Below, one piece after another: positions 45,801 through 53,492 of a DNA stretch of 64,000 bases. The position numbers and the translations under genes were made by a program. The stretch covers positions 1 to 64,000 of the forward strand of contig NZ_JACHIK010000002.1 in assembly GCF_014203155.1 (NCBI RefSeq), given 5' to 3'. This stretch comes from Shinella fusca (lineage in GTDB: Bacteria > Pseudomonadota > Alphaproteobacteria > Rhizobiales > Rhizobiaceae). Positions within the stretch are counted from its first letter, which is position 1; each line of letters starts with the position of its first letter. Under the pieces are notes generated by a model. The model was not told the origin of the DNA. It saw only the letters and a list, made by a program, of their open reading frames with translations, and made no database searches.

Positions 45801-47092
45801 GCGACCGTGTTGCCTGCCACGTCATCGGCATCGGCGGCGAGGACGCCGGCGGCGAAGACCGGAACGGCCGTGTGCGCGATGTCGTCGAGGAACGCATGGC
45901 CCGTGCGGAAGGCGCCGACGGCGCTCGGATCGACGGGGTTGGCAGGGTCGCCTTCGAGAAGCATGTCGTCGGCGGTCCCGAAGAGGCCGTCCGCGCCGAG
46001 CCCGACCACCAGTTGGGGATAGCCGTTGGCCCCAGGGATGAAGTTGCCGTACTCGTCGGTCGCGATCAGCGGGATATTGCCGATGTCCGCATCGGTGAGC
46101 CTGATGCCGAGCACGTCTTCGGCATGTGCCTTCACATCCGCCCATGTCGCCAGGCCGTGCCCGCTGCCTTCGAGCAGGCGGCCCGTCGCAACGGGCGTTC
46201 CGTCCGGTCCGTCCTCATACTCGCGCATGAAGACCTGCTTGGAGGCATGCGAGCCGTAGGTCTGGTTCTGGTCCACCCACGGCGTCGTCGTGTTGCGTGC
46301 GCCATCGCCGGTGGTCGCGCGGGTCAGGACCATGAAGTTGGTGTGCGGGCTGGCGGGATTGTAGAGCGGATCGTCCGGCGAGAGCGGAATATAGACCACG
46401 CCGTTGCCGCCCTTGGCAACGAGATCGAGGCCATGGTCGAAGAACTGGCCGAACAGGGTGAACAGGGCGCTGAAGGGTGCGGAGTCGCCGATATCGGGCG
46501 ACACGTTGGGCAGGAAGACCGTCGGGCCGTCCATCTCGATGCCGTTCTCAACGAGAAGCGCGTCGAGCTGTGCCTTGGCCAGCGCATAGGCCTGGGAATT
46601 CGTCGGCAGTGCCTTGACGACGGTGTGGGCCGCGCGGATGGCCTGCAGGGCATCGACCTGCGCCTGCCCGACAACGCCGGCATATTCGAGCGCCGCGACG
46701 ATGGCCGCCGGATTGTCGAGCGTCTGGTCGACGACGAGGTTGGAGATCAAGCGGGGTTGCGCATCGGCGACATCGCCGGGCTGCGCGTAGTCGTTGTTGG
46801 ACGTGTAGGAGAAGGTGCCCGTGCCCTGGGTGAACTGGGGATCGGTCAGGGACAGGAACTGCTGGTCGGCCGAGCCCCAGTGCTCCCGGCCGGGCACAAG
46901 GTTGTTGTAGCTGCCGTCGACGGTCCGCAGGCCGTAGGGAAGCAGGTGGATTTGCGCGGAAGCGGGAGAATTGGGATCCACGCCTCCGGCCTCTGCCACG
47001 AGCGTATAGAGATCCTCGCCGGCAGCATGCCGTTCGGCAATCGTGATCTGCTTCAAGATGTACTGCAGGTCGTGCTTGACGATATTGACCAT
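39845..47092 (-). CDS. Giant secreted animal-type haem peroxidase with RTX repeats
   Basis: The product is 2415 residues. The N-terminal domain is an animal-type haem peroxidase: distal Gln, Asp and His in FGQFFDHGLDL (about 215), catalytic Arg and Glu in GDGRGNENIGLTTIHH (about 455), GEHNRM, proximal His in YRFGHSMLNENVDR (about 575), and NIARGRDTGMP (about 660). From about 925 follow many RTX nonapeptide blocks, spacer domains and a poly-Asp/Glu linker (about 2107-2150). The end, NLTASDFDL, fits a type I secretion signal. There is no Sec signal. I chose ATG 47092 because GGGGGAG lies 7 bases upstream. Confidence 0.93.
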   Translation of the reverse strand: MVNIVKHDLQYILKQITIAERHAAGEDLYTLVAEAGGVDPNSPASAQIHLLPYGLRTVDGSYNNLVPGREHWGSADQQFLSLTDPQFTQGTGTFSYTSNNDYAQPGDVADAQPRLISNLVVDQTLDNPAAIVAALEYAGVVGQAQVDALQAIRAAHTVVKALPTNSQAYALAKAQLDALLVENGIEMDGPTVFLPNVSPDIGDSAPFSALFTLFGQFFDHGLDLVAKGGNGVVYIPLSPDDPLYNPASPHTNFMVLTRATTGDGARNTTTPWVDQNQTYGSHASKQVFMREYEDGPDGTPVATGRLLEGSGHGLATWADVKAHAEDVLGIRLTDADIGNIPLIATDEYGNFIPGANGYPQLVVGLGADGLFGTADDMLLEGDPANPVDPSAVGAFRTGHAFLDDIAHTAVPVFAAGVLAADADDVAGNTVATNTRGQNVEYDDELLDAHFITGDGRGNENIGLTTIHHIFHGEHNRMVEETKQVALEAAANGDIAFLNEWLLVDVTAVPANLEDLVWDGERLFQSARFVTEMEYQHLVFEEFARKMQPDVDAFLFEPDPDINPAIFSEFANVVYRFGHSMLNENVDRVAADGSANHMSLFEAFLNPVAYDEGGSLTHAEAAGAIIRGMSAQVGNEIDEFVTNTLRNQLLGIPLDLATINIARGRDTGMPTLNEARAQFQAMAHGDSQLAPYANWTDFALNLKNPASIVNFIAAYGTHATIANETTVEGKRAAAMAIVFGTAETFWDESLGANRTIASPGDRTAFLSGTGPYADGLGGLSNVDLWVGGLAEKKMDFGGMLGSTFSFIFELQMENLQDGDRFYYLSRVQGLNLLSELEGNSLSKMALRTTDLGETGTAIPGDFFSRPDTVLYLDAARQLAMTGKSDPVQDNPYLEALSPLVERRDADGDGVAEYLRYNGVEHVVVQGTDGDDHIITGEGDDTIWGGAGNDRLEGGYGVDHIHGGSGDDIITNAGTDIGAMDFLHGEEGNDVIHGGSGLSLIFGNEGNDFLIAGPDGKTVMGGIGNDFILGGDGMDFLLGEAGDDWLEGGGRFDTLAGENSELMFNSTIVGNDVLNGQNGDTDYDAEAGDDIMFQGVGIQRSNGMSGFDWAIHKDDPVAANSDLGIPIFANQEAFILRDRFDLVEGLSGWKFDDVLTGRVVPVNTRVEATGTAAIPGPDSPLYSYSNALLERNVALIDGLDMLVAHRQRHVEVGNDGVAETIVLETADASDILLGGGGSDRIKGLAGDDVIDGDKWLNVRIRIVANGETYTADGMTKKVYLETDMVKGAVRAGASAQFGGRSLDMLMLAGVLNPGQLSIVREIVDGNAAGDIDTAVYTDIREHYGFGVNTDGSLYVDHAPPATDETDPLAENIEGVTERPVLDGRDTVRNIERLEFTDLTMNVISGTDANETLNGDVVGTGLTHDVLMGFAGNDTLNGLSGNDVLIGGAGNDTLRGGAGDDIYVFGLNDGTDRIEETSGNDRISVATNGEALSALNFSRAANGDLVITLNGQTIRVAGQFNGAGSTIETITFDGGSYHGYELYLADDEGDEIMRGSYALHTGTGTTLEAAPDVDTILVDLGSSQATTLLGNTGDDMLFGNNGADTLNGGAGADLLVGGAGGDTYIVDDIGDTVVELENGGTDTVQTTVASYILDANVENLTYTGTGTFTGAGNELNNVITGGAGNDSLYGEAGNDRLVGGNGDDFLHGGAGDDVINAGNGNDAVNGGTGNDTINLGAGFSRLVYDELDFGDDVVSSFDANPTGGGQDKIDLSGLGITEADFDARVSITSNGTTTRIDIAGGGSITLNGVSGTGNNTVDRTDFILAGENIIPGTDGDDTLDGTAGADIILGNGGSDTINGGSGDDVIDGGAGDDFLFGDSGDDIIHWQAPNGGWDVVDGGSEGIAGDTFVITGDDSYEIFRFYPAEDAETVIPGLALRGGGTEIVVTRSVVVNGIEGAPQVIAELSEIEEIVINGSPASGAGTAGGDRFELIGDFAEQGEETSLRLNTITIIGSEGDDTVDISQLASAHRVVFKTKGGNDTIIGTLRPQDVVQLPNETTIDDYDMVRNVNGSTTLVGEGHSLTFFSNGGLPQFVSEGDGTVPGDFIPPATGNLNEEDEDEDDDNDNGVVPDGNDDEDDNDDDDNQAGGTEDDDDASGVLIGTVNGEAIVGGNGRDMIFAGDGADNALGGSGNDMIYGDAGNDRLFGEAGDDLLDGGLGNDTVFGGDGNDIFVAAVGDGDDVYYGDHMNGGNGNDTLDMSAINANITADLGTGFNGRGSVVSAQSGSDTIWGIENIVTGSGNDVITASAAVNVMDGGAGNDIFRFLSAGDAHGDTIMGFQPGDRLDLSGMDANWAASGNQAFTLVSGAFSGASGELLVTHENRDGIDYTVVEGNASGGNTADFKLSIKGSHNLTASDFDL

Positions 47093-47288
47093 GACCATTC
47101 TCCCCCTGGTGCGTTTCCTGACGCTTTTCCGTGTGGCCAGCCGCGCGCTGCGTTGGGCGCGCATGATGGACATTGCGCAGGAATGATGCGCCCGACCGGA
47201 GCCTTCGCACCACGGCGGATGGTCTGACGAGTTTCTTCCCCGAAAGGGCAATCGGCCCTGATCGCAAGGCGGGGGCGGCCCTGGACTT

Positions 47289-47312
47289 TGGTCCAAGCAG
47301 ATGATTGGACCA
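47289..47312. promoter_or_regulatory. Perfect inverted repeat in the divergent promoter of the peroxidase operon and kinase 2
   Basis: TGGTCCAA and TTGGACCA are perfect 8-base arms separated by 8 bases, lying 197 bases before the peroxidase start and 68 before kinase 2. This is a natural site for a dimeric LuxR-type response regulator. Both flanking two-component systems encode such regulators. The assignment is inference. Confidence 0.55.
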
Positions 47313-47379
47313 TCGGCAGTAGCCGGCAAAGGGGTTCCGTGGTCGTCTGGCGACAGAGGCAACGGAGCATCTTTGGCGT

Positions 47380-48792
47380 ATGGTCGAAGCAGCAGCCACA
47401 TCGCCACGCTTTCACCGGGCGCGCGGCTTTCGAAGCCTCAGCCAGTCGATACAGTTCGCGCTTTCCGGCGGCATCGTCATGCTGGCGGCGATGTTTCTGG
47501 CGGGCGTCGTCATCTCCGGGATCGTCACCCGCGCGGCGGTGGAAAGCACGGCGACAAGCTCGGCCCTTTTCCTCGACAGTCTCCTGTCGCCGCTCGTCCA
47601 GGAACTCGCGCATCGCGATCTCCTCGGCGCACAGGCCATCGCCCGTCTCGACGCGACGTTGAAGAACGGTGCCTTCGCCGACCGCTTCGCCCATGTCGAT
47701 ATCTGGCGGAACGACGGACTCGTCGCCTATTCGACGACCTCCGGCCTGATCGGCGGCCGGTTCCCGCTGCCGGAAGGCGCCGCCATGGCCTTCGACGGCG
47801 AGGTTTCGGCGCGATACACCGACCTTGCGGCCGGCGAACATGTCGCGCGGGCCTGGACGACGAAATACCTGGAGATCTACGTCCCGCTACGCGAACACAG
47901 GTCCGGCCGTATCATCGCGGTCGTCGAGATACATGAACTGACGCAACCGCTCGAGGTCAAGCTGCTGCGGGTGCGCATACACACATGGCTCGTCGTCACC
48001 GGGGCGGCCCTGTCGATTGCCGCCGCCCTGACCGCCGTCGTCTACCGTAATAGCCGGCTGATCGCGCAGCAGCAGATCGCCCTTCAGAACCGACTTGGCG
48101 AAATCGAGCGCGTTTCCAACCAGAACAGCGAGTTGCGCATGAAGGTCCAGCGGGCCTCGGGCCGGCTCGTGGAGATGAACGAAAGCTACCTGCGCAATGT
48201 GGGCGCCGAACTGCACGACGGCCCCGTCCAGCTCATCGGCCTTTCCGCCCTCAAGATCGAGCAGGTCCGGCGTGCATCGAACCGGAGCGGACGGGAGACG
48301 ATCCTGTCGGCGATCGAAGGCCTTCTCGGCGATGCCTTGCGTGACATGCGCGCGATCGCGCGAGGCCTGATGCTGCCGGAAATCCAGCAGCTTTCCCTAT
48401 GTGAAATCGTCACAAGCGTGGCGCGCGTGCATGAGCAGAGAACCGGAACCGCCGTCCGCGTGATCTGCGAGGGCGTGCCGCTCGACACCCCCCAGGCGGT
48501 GCGCCTGTGCGCCTATCGCTTCGTGCAGGAAGGCCTCAACAACGCCTATCGTCATGCCGGCGGACACGGGCAGACCGTCGAGTGCCGGCACGACGGCGAT
48601 CTCGTCATCCTGCGTGTCAGCGATGACGGCGCGGGCGCGGGCGGGCGTGCGGAGCGGCACGACGGCAGCCTCGGGCTGCTCGGTCTGCGCGAGCGCGTGG
48701 AGAGCCTTGGCGGCACCTTTTCCGTGCGTCACGGCCCGCAGGGCACCGTCATCGAAATGAGCGCGATCCTGAACGGGGGAGAGGAAGCATGA
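47380..48792 (+). CDS. Sensor histidine kinase of the HisKA_3 type, kinase 2
   Basis: The product is 470 residues with the same layout as kinase 1: one helix (IVMLAAMFLAGVVISGIVTR), a sensor domain with HVDIWRNDGLVAYSTTSG and KYLEIYVPLREHRSGRIIAV, a second helix, and a His box in AELHDGPVQLIGLSALKI. The ATPase part has LGLLGLRERVESLGGTFSVR. It overlaps its regulator gene by 4 bases. The similarity in sensor motifs to kinase 1 suggests duplication within this locus. Confidence 0.9.
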   Translation: MVEAAATSPRFHRARGFRSLSQSIQFALSGGIVMLAAMFLAGVVISGIVTRAAVESTATSSALFLDSLLSPLVQELAHRDLLGAQAIARLDATLKNGAFADRFAHVDIWRNDGLVAYSTTSGLIGGRFPLPEGAAMAFDGEVSARYTDLAAGEHVARAWTTKYLEIYVPLREHRSGRIIAVVEIHELTQPLEVKLLRVRIHTWLVVTGAALSIAAALTAVVYRNSRLIAQQQIALQNRLGEIERVSNQNSELRMKVQRASGRLVEMNESYLRNVGAELHDGPVQLIGLSALKIEQVRRASNRSGRETILSAIEGLLGDALRDMRAIARGLMLPEIQQLSLCEIVTSVARVHEQRTGTAVRVICEGVPLDTPQAVRLCAYRFVQEGLNNAYRHAGGHGQTVECRHDGDLVILRVSDDGAGAGGRAERHDGSLGLLGLRERVESLGGTFSVRHGPQGTVIEMSAILNGGEEA

Positions 48793-49418
48793 ACGCGCCG
48801 ATCAGGATCATCGTGGTCGACGATCACCCGCTGTTCAGGGCAGGCGTCACGCAATCGCTCGCTCTCGATCCGGCGATCACGGTCGTCGCGGAAGGATGTT
48901 CGGGCAGCCAGGCGCTCGAGCTGGTCGAGCGGCATGAGCCCGACGTCATCCTGCTCGACATCTCCATGCCCGGCAACGGCATCGAGGCGGCCGCGGCGAT
49001 CACCGCGACGCAAAGACCGCCGCGCATCCTGATGCTGACCGGCTCGGACGACGGCCATGACGTGATGCGGGCGATCGAGGCCGGGGCGGCGGGTTATGTC
49101 CTGAAGGGCATCGGCGCGAACGACCTGATCGCCGCCGTCAAAAGCGTCGCGGCCGGCGAATCCTTCGTGTCGCCGAGCCTCAGCCTCGGTCTTCTCACCC
49201 GGTTGAGCGGCAAGGTGGAAACGGCCCCCCTCGCCCGCCTGACCCCTCAGGAGCTCCGCATCCTGGAATTGCTGGCACGAGGGCACAGCAATCGCGAGAT
49301 CGGCGGCAAGCTCGAGGTCCATGAGAAAACGGTGAAGTTCCATGTGACCAACGTTCTGAGGAAGCTCGGGGCTCGCAACCGCGTCGAGGCCGCTCTCCTG
49401 CTGAAGGAGAAGAAGTAG
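48789..49418 (+). CDS. NarL/FixJ-type response regulator, pair 2
   Basis: The product is 209 residues: VDDHP acid pair, phosphoacceptor Asp in ILLDISMPGNG, Lys in YVLKGIGANDL, and a LuxR helix-turn-helix LARGHSNREIGGKLEVHEKT followed by VKFHVTNVLRKL. It is translationally coupled to kinase 2 (ATGA). It is the most likely regulator acting on the divergent peroxidase promoter. Confidence 0.92.
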   Translation: MNAPIRIIVVDDHPLFRAGVTQSLALDPAITVVAEGCSGSQALELVERHEPDVILLDISMPGNGIEAAAAITATQRPPRILMLTGSDDGHDVMRAIEAGAAGYVLKGIGANDLIAAVKSVAAGESFVSPSLSLGLLTRLSGKVETAPLARLTPQELRILELLARGHSNREIGGKLEVHEKTVKFHVTNVLRKLGARNRVEAALLLKEKK

Positions 49419-49439
49419 GCGCGGGGCGGGCCTGTCCTG

Positions 49440-49601
49440 TCAAAGGCCCTGCGGGGCGATGAACTGGTAGTAGGCCCACACGAGCGCGATCACGACGACG
49501 ACGGCAAGCCAGATCAGCCCCTTTTTCGGACCGGGCGCGAGAGGCTTCTTTTCCTGCTTCGGTTTCCGGCGTTCGAATTTCAGAACATTGTCGTCGCTCA
49601 A
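49440..49601 (-). CDS. Small single-pass membrane protein with a TTG start
   Basis: The product is 53 residues: a basic N-terminal part (KFERRKPKQEKK) and one hydrophobic helix (LIWLAVVVVIALVWAYYQFI). No ATG is available in a sensible place, but a TTG at 49601 has GGAGG exactly 5 bases upstream. Small proteins like this recur in Rhizobiales, but I know of no function. It converges on the response regulator with a 21-base gap. Confidence 0.65.
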   Translation of the reverse strand: MSDDNVLKFERRKPKQEKKPLAPGPKKGLIWLAVVVVIALVWAYYQFIAPQGL

Positions 49602-49701
49602 GGCATCCTCCGTGACATGCAATCCCGCACAGGGTCTGGCGGCCATTCTATCGGATCGGCAAGCATGCGGGGAGAAAATAGCGCGGGCGGCGCGCCTTGC
49701 C

Positions 49702-50388
49702 TCAACCCGTTCGGCCGAGGGCGGCGATGCGCTCGAAATGGCCGCGCCCCAGATGGCCGGTGCCGTCGCGGATATCGGCGACGATGGCGGCCTTGAGGGC
49801 TTCGGCGTCGCGCGCGATGATGGCGGCCAGCGCCTCGGCATGCCGGTCGACCTGATAGGTCTGCGACAGCGTTTCGCCCGCACGGCGCATGAAGGGGCCG
49901 AGGCGCAGCCAGAGGGATTCGATGAGCGGTAGCATCACCGAACCGGGACGCGCCTCGTAGAGACAGCGGTGGAAATCGAAATTTGCCTCTACAAGACGCC
50001 CGAAATTGCCGGCGGCCAGCGCCTGGTCCGCCTGCTGGTCGAAGGCGCGCAGGCGGGCAAGCCGCAAATCGTCGATGAAGGGCATGGCGCGCTCGGCGGC
50101 GCGCGTCTCCAGGGCGATGCGCGCGTCAAGGACATCCTCGAAACGCTGCGGGTCGAGATCGGGCACGCGGACACGGCGATTGTCGAGCAACTCCAGCGCG
50201 CCTTCCGAGACCAGCCTGTGCAGGGCCTCGCGTACCGGCATGGCGCTGACGCCGAGCGTTTCGGCAAGACCGTTGATCGTGACGGGTTCTCCGGGCGTGA
50301 ACTGCCCCGTCATGATGGCGCGCCGGAGCACGCGATAAACCCATTGCTTGGCGGATTCGGACGCCTCCCGACCGGCCGCGACCAGCAT
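49702..50388 (-). CDS. GntR-family regulator (FCD subfamily)
   Basis: The product is 228 residues: winged helix (GLAETLGVSAMPVREALHRL, then VSEGALELLDNRRVRVPDLD) and FCD domain (FGRLVEANFDFHRCLYEARP; RHAEALAAIIARDAEALKAA). The ATG at 50388 follows the strong GAGGAGGGGAGG, so the longer frame is rejected. It is divergent from the Pot-like operon at 50633 and probably controls it in response to the transported compound. Confidence 0.88.
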   Translation of the reverse strand: MLVAAGREASESAKQWVYRVLRRAIMTGQFTPGEPVTINGLAETLGVSAMPVREALHRLVSEGALELLDNRRVRVPDLDPQRFEDVLDARIALETRAAERAMPFIDDLRLARLRAFDQQADQALAAGNFGRLVEANFDFHRCLYEARPGSVMLPLIESLWLRLGPFMRRAGETLSQTYQVDRHAEALAAIIARDAEALKAAIVADIRDGTGHLGRGHFERIAALGRTG

Positions 50389-50506
50389 GCCTGTCCTCCC
50401 CTCCTCCTGCCGCGGCTCGTCGCCTCTGGGCTGAATTCCCGGCGCTTTGCACGCAGAACGGATAAATCGTCGAGGCCCAAAATGGCCCTTTACAGTTTTG
50501 ATCAAA

Positions 50507-50528
50507 TTATGATTTGTTGTGATCATAA
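50507..50528. promoter_or_regulatory. Inverted repeat between the GntR gene and potA-like gene
   Basis: TTATGAT and ATCATAA are perfect 7-base arms separated by 8 bases in an AT-rich patch of the 244-base divergent region. It is a candidate GntR operator. Confidence 0.5.
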
Positions 50529-50632
50529 GCAAGGCAAGCCTATCACATAAGAGCCGTCATCAGCGGCCGGACAGAGGACAGCCGGCGGTTTGGGCAGAGG
50601 AAGCTCGGGGCCGGACGACCAACGGGGAACCG

Positions 50633-51733
50633 ATGACTGATACCCGAACGACCGCGGCCCATGGCGGCGCCATCGGCTTGCACGGCATCAAGAAGTGGTT
50701 CGGCACCTTCCAGGCCGTCGACGACGTCACGCTGGATATCCGCCCCAATGAGTTCTTCACTCTGCTCGGCCCGTCGGGCTGCGGAAAGACGACGCTTCTG
50801 CGCATGATCGCCGGCTTCGAGCTGCCGACGGAAGGGCAGATTCTGCTCGACGGCGCGGACATTTCCAGCCTCCTGCCCAACCAGCGGCCGGTCAACACGG
50901 TCTTTCAGAACTACGCCCTCTTCCCCCATCTGTCGGTCGCCGAGAATATCGCCTTCGGCCTGAAGATGCTGGGCCGCCCAAAGGCGGAAATCGGCACGGT
51001 CGTCAACGACATGCTCAGGCTCGTGCATCTCGAAGGGCGCGGCGACAACCCGGTGACGCAGCTTTCCGGTGGCCAGCAGCAGCGCGTGGCGCTCGCCCGG
51101 GCGCTCGCGCCGCGGCCGAAGGTGCTCCTGCTCGACGAGCCGCTTTCCGCGCTCGACCTCAAGCTGCGCAAGTCCATGCAGATGGAGTTGAAGCGTCTGC
51201 AACTGGAAACCGGCATCACCTTCGTCTTCGTCACCCATGACCAGGAGGAGGCGCTGACCATGTCCGACCGCATCGCCGTCATGTCGGCAGGCACGGTCCG
51301 CCAGGTGGGCTCCCCCTGGGACATCTACGACCGCCCCGCCGAGCGCTTCGTCGCCGACTTTATCGGCGAAACGAATTTCCTGGAAGCCGACGTCGTCTCC
51401 GTCTCCGGCAGCGCCGCCCGCGTGCGCCTCTCCTCCGGCGCCGAGATTTCTGCGAGTTTCCCGGCCGACGCCGTACCGACCGGTTCCGTCACGATCGTGG
51501 TCCGACCCGAGCATGCGCGCGCGGGCGCCCCGACCGGCATGTCGGTCCTGCGCGGAGCGGTTCATGACATCGTCTATCTCGGTACCGATACGCATCTTCA
51601 TATGCATCTCGACGACGGAACGACCTTCACCGTCCGCCAGCAGAATGCCCGCAGCGGCCATTGCGGCTTTTCCAAAGGAGACACCGTCGGCATCGACTTC
51701 AGCGACGGCGTCGCCCAGATTCTGAGGGACTGA
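50633..51733 (+). CDS. Polyamine-type ABC importer ATPase (PotA-like)
   Basis: The product is 366 residues: Walker [11 protein letters not shown]-loop [11 protein letters not shown], signature [16 protein letters not shown], Walker [13 protein letters not shown] and a C-terminal TOBE domain with [12 protein letters not shown]. The PotA-like start [20 protein letters not shown] is clear. It is the first gene of a six-gene plus-strand operon. GGGGAA precedes the ATG. Confidence 0.9.
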   Translation: MTDTRTTAAHGGAIGLHGIKKWFGTFQAVDDVTLDIRPNEFFTLLGPSGCGKTTLLRMIAGFELPTEGQILLDGADISSLLPNQRPVNTVFQNYALFPHLSVAENIAFGLKMLGRPKAEIGTVVNDMLRLVHLEGRGDNPVTQLSGGQQQRVALARALAPRPKVLLLDEPLSALDLKLRKSMQMELKRLQLETGITFVFVTHDQEEALTMSDRIAVMSAGTVRQVGSPWDIYDRPAERFVADFIGETNFLEADVVSVSGSAARVRLSSGAEISASFPADAVPTGSVTIVVRPEHARAGAPTGMSVLRGAVHDIVYLGTDTHLHMHLDDGTTFTVRQQNARSGHCGFSKGDTVGIDFSDGVAQILRD

Positions 51734-51735
51734 CG

Positions 51736-52659
51736 ATGAATGGCGCAGAACAGGCAGCGGCCGCGGCCAGAAAACAGGACATCCGCTCCCGCTGGCTCCT
51801 GAGCGCGCCGGCGCTGCTTATCATCTTCGTCGCGGCGGTCGGCCCCCTCTTCGTCATGCTTCTGTATTCCTTCATGGTGAAGGGTGACTACGGGGATGTG
51901 AAACTGGGGGAATTCTCGCTGGAGGGGTGGACCTCGGTTTTCTTCCAGCGCGATATCTTCGATGACACGCTGGGGCTGGCGGACGCGCATCTGTCGATCA
52001 TCTGGCGCTCCATCCAGCTATCGTTCTTCACCACCGTCCTGACCGTTATCCTCGGCTTCCCGACGGCCTATTTTATTGCGACACGGCCGCCACATACCCG
52101 CGAGATCTGGGTCTTTCTCGTCACGATCCCGTTCTGGACGAACCTTCTGATCCGCACGTTCGCGATGCAGCAGGTGATCCGTAACGAAGGCCTGCTCAAC
52201 AATGCACTGATGTGGCTTGGTGTGATCAAGAGCCCCTTGCAAATCATGTATACCGACACCGCCAACCTGCTCGGCATGACCTATGTCTACCTGCCGCTGA
52301 TGGTGCTGCCGCTCTATGCCTCTATCGAAAAACTCGATTTCCGGCTGGTCGAGGCCGGTTACGACCTTTATGCGACACGCTTTCAGGTGCTCAGGCGCAT
52401 CGTGATTCCGCTGGTGCGGCCCGGCATTGTTGCCGGCTCGATCCTCGTGTTCATCCCCTCGCTCGGTGCCTATGTCATCCCGCGCGTTCTTGGCGGCGGC
52501 AAGAACATGATGCTTGGCAACCTGATCGAAATGCAATTCGGCTCGGGCCGCAACTGGCCGCTCGGCGCGGCGATGTCGATCACGCTGATGGTTCTCGTGA
52601 CGGTCGCGCTGATCTTCTATGTGCGCAACGCCTCACGCGGAGGGGCGGGCCATGTCTAG
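51736..52659 (+). CDS. Polyamine-type ABC permease (PotB-like)
   Basis: The product is 307 residues with six membrane helices and the EAA loop VEAGYDLYATRFQVLRRIVI. TIPFWTNLLIRTFAMQQVIR is typical of PotB-family permeases. It starts 2 bases after the ATPase stop and overlaps the next permease by 8 bases. Confidence 0.9.
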   Translation: MNGAEQAAAAARKQDIRSRWLLSAPALLIIFVAAVGPLFVMLLYSFMVKGDYGDVKLGEFSLEGWTSVFFQRDIFDDTLGLADAHLSIIWRSIQLSFFTTVLTVILGFPTAYFIATRPPHTREIWVFLVTIPFWTNLLIRTFAMQQVIRNEGLLNNALMWLGVIKSPLQIMYTDTANLLGMTYVYLPLMVLPLYASIEKLDFRLVEAGYDLYATRFQVLRRIVIPLVRPGIVAGSILVFIPSLGAYVIPRVLGGGKNMMLGNLIEMQFGSGRNWPLGAAMSITLMVLVTVALIFYVRNASRGGAGHV

Positions 52660-53455
52660 ATCGCGTTTCGACATCCGCGCCCAGCCCGGCTTCGGCTTCA
52701 TTACCCTTTTCACCTTCTTCGCGCTCTACCTGCCAATTGCGGCGCTGGTGGTCTATTCCTTCAATGGCGCGGAATCCCTCTCGCAATGGGGTGGATTTTC
52801 GTCGCGTTGGTTCGTCGCCGCCTGGCAGAACTCCGCCGTGCAGGACGCCGCTATACGATCACTCGTCATTGCGCTTTGGGCGGCAGGCCTCGCGACGGTC
52901 GCAGCGTTGATGGCAGCCTTGGCAACGACCCGTACGGCGCCCTATCGTGGACAAACTCTGAAATACGCACTGATCAACCAGCCGCTCATGGTGCCGGAGA
53001 TCGTCACGGCCGTGGCGCTGCTGATCGTGTTCTCGCGCATCAAGGTTTGGACCGGCTATTCGGGGCTCGGATATCTCGTTCTCGCGCACACGGCTTTCTG
53101 CATTCCCTTCGCCTATCTGCCGATCCGCGCGCGACTGGAAAGCATGGATCTTACGCTGGAGCGGGCCGCAGCCGATCTCTACGCCACACGCTGGAAGACG
53201 TTCCGCCATGTCACCCTGCCGCTGCTGCGGCCGGCAGTGATCGCGGGTTTCATGCTGGCCTTCGTTATATCGCTGGACGACGTGGTGATTACCGAGTTTG
53301 TCAAATCCGGCGGGCAGGATACGCTGCCGACCTACATGCTGGGGCAGCTCCGGCGCGAGACGACACCGGAAATCAACGCCATAGCGACCGTCTTCCTTGC
53401 GCTCTCGACGGTGCTCGTCGTGATCTTCTTCTTCATCAACCGAAAAAAACAATAG
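52652..53455 (+). CDS. Polyamine-type ABC permease (PotC-like)
   Basis: The product is 267 residues. LERAAADLYATRWKTFRHVT is the EAA loop and ISLDDVVITEFVKSGGQDTL is a PotC hallmark. It pairs with the PotB-like permease. Its start overlaps the upstream gene, which implies coupled translation. Confidence 0.9.
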   Translation: MSRSRFDIRAQPGFGFITLFTFFALYLPIAALVVYSFNGAESLSQWGGFSSRWFVAAWQNSAVQDAAIRSLVIALWAAGLATVAALMAALATTRTAPYRGQTLKYALINQPLMVPEIVTAVALLIVFSRIKVWTGYSGLGYLVLAHTAFCIPFAYLPIRARLESMDLTLERAAADLYATRWKTFRHVTLPLLRPAVIAGFMLAFVISLDDVVITEFVKSGGQDTLPTYMLGQLRRETTPEINAIATVFLALSTVLVVIFFFINRKKQ

Positions 53456-53492
53456 TCACCTTCGGCACGCTAACGACAGAGAGGAACAGATA

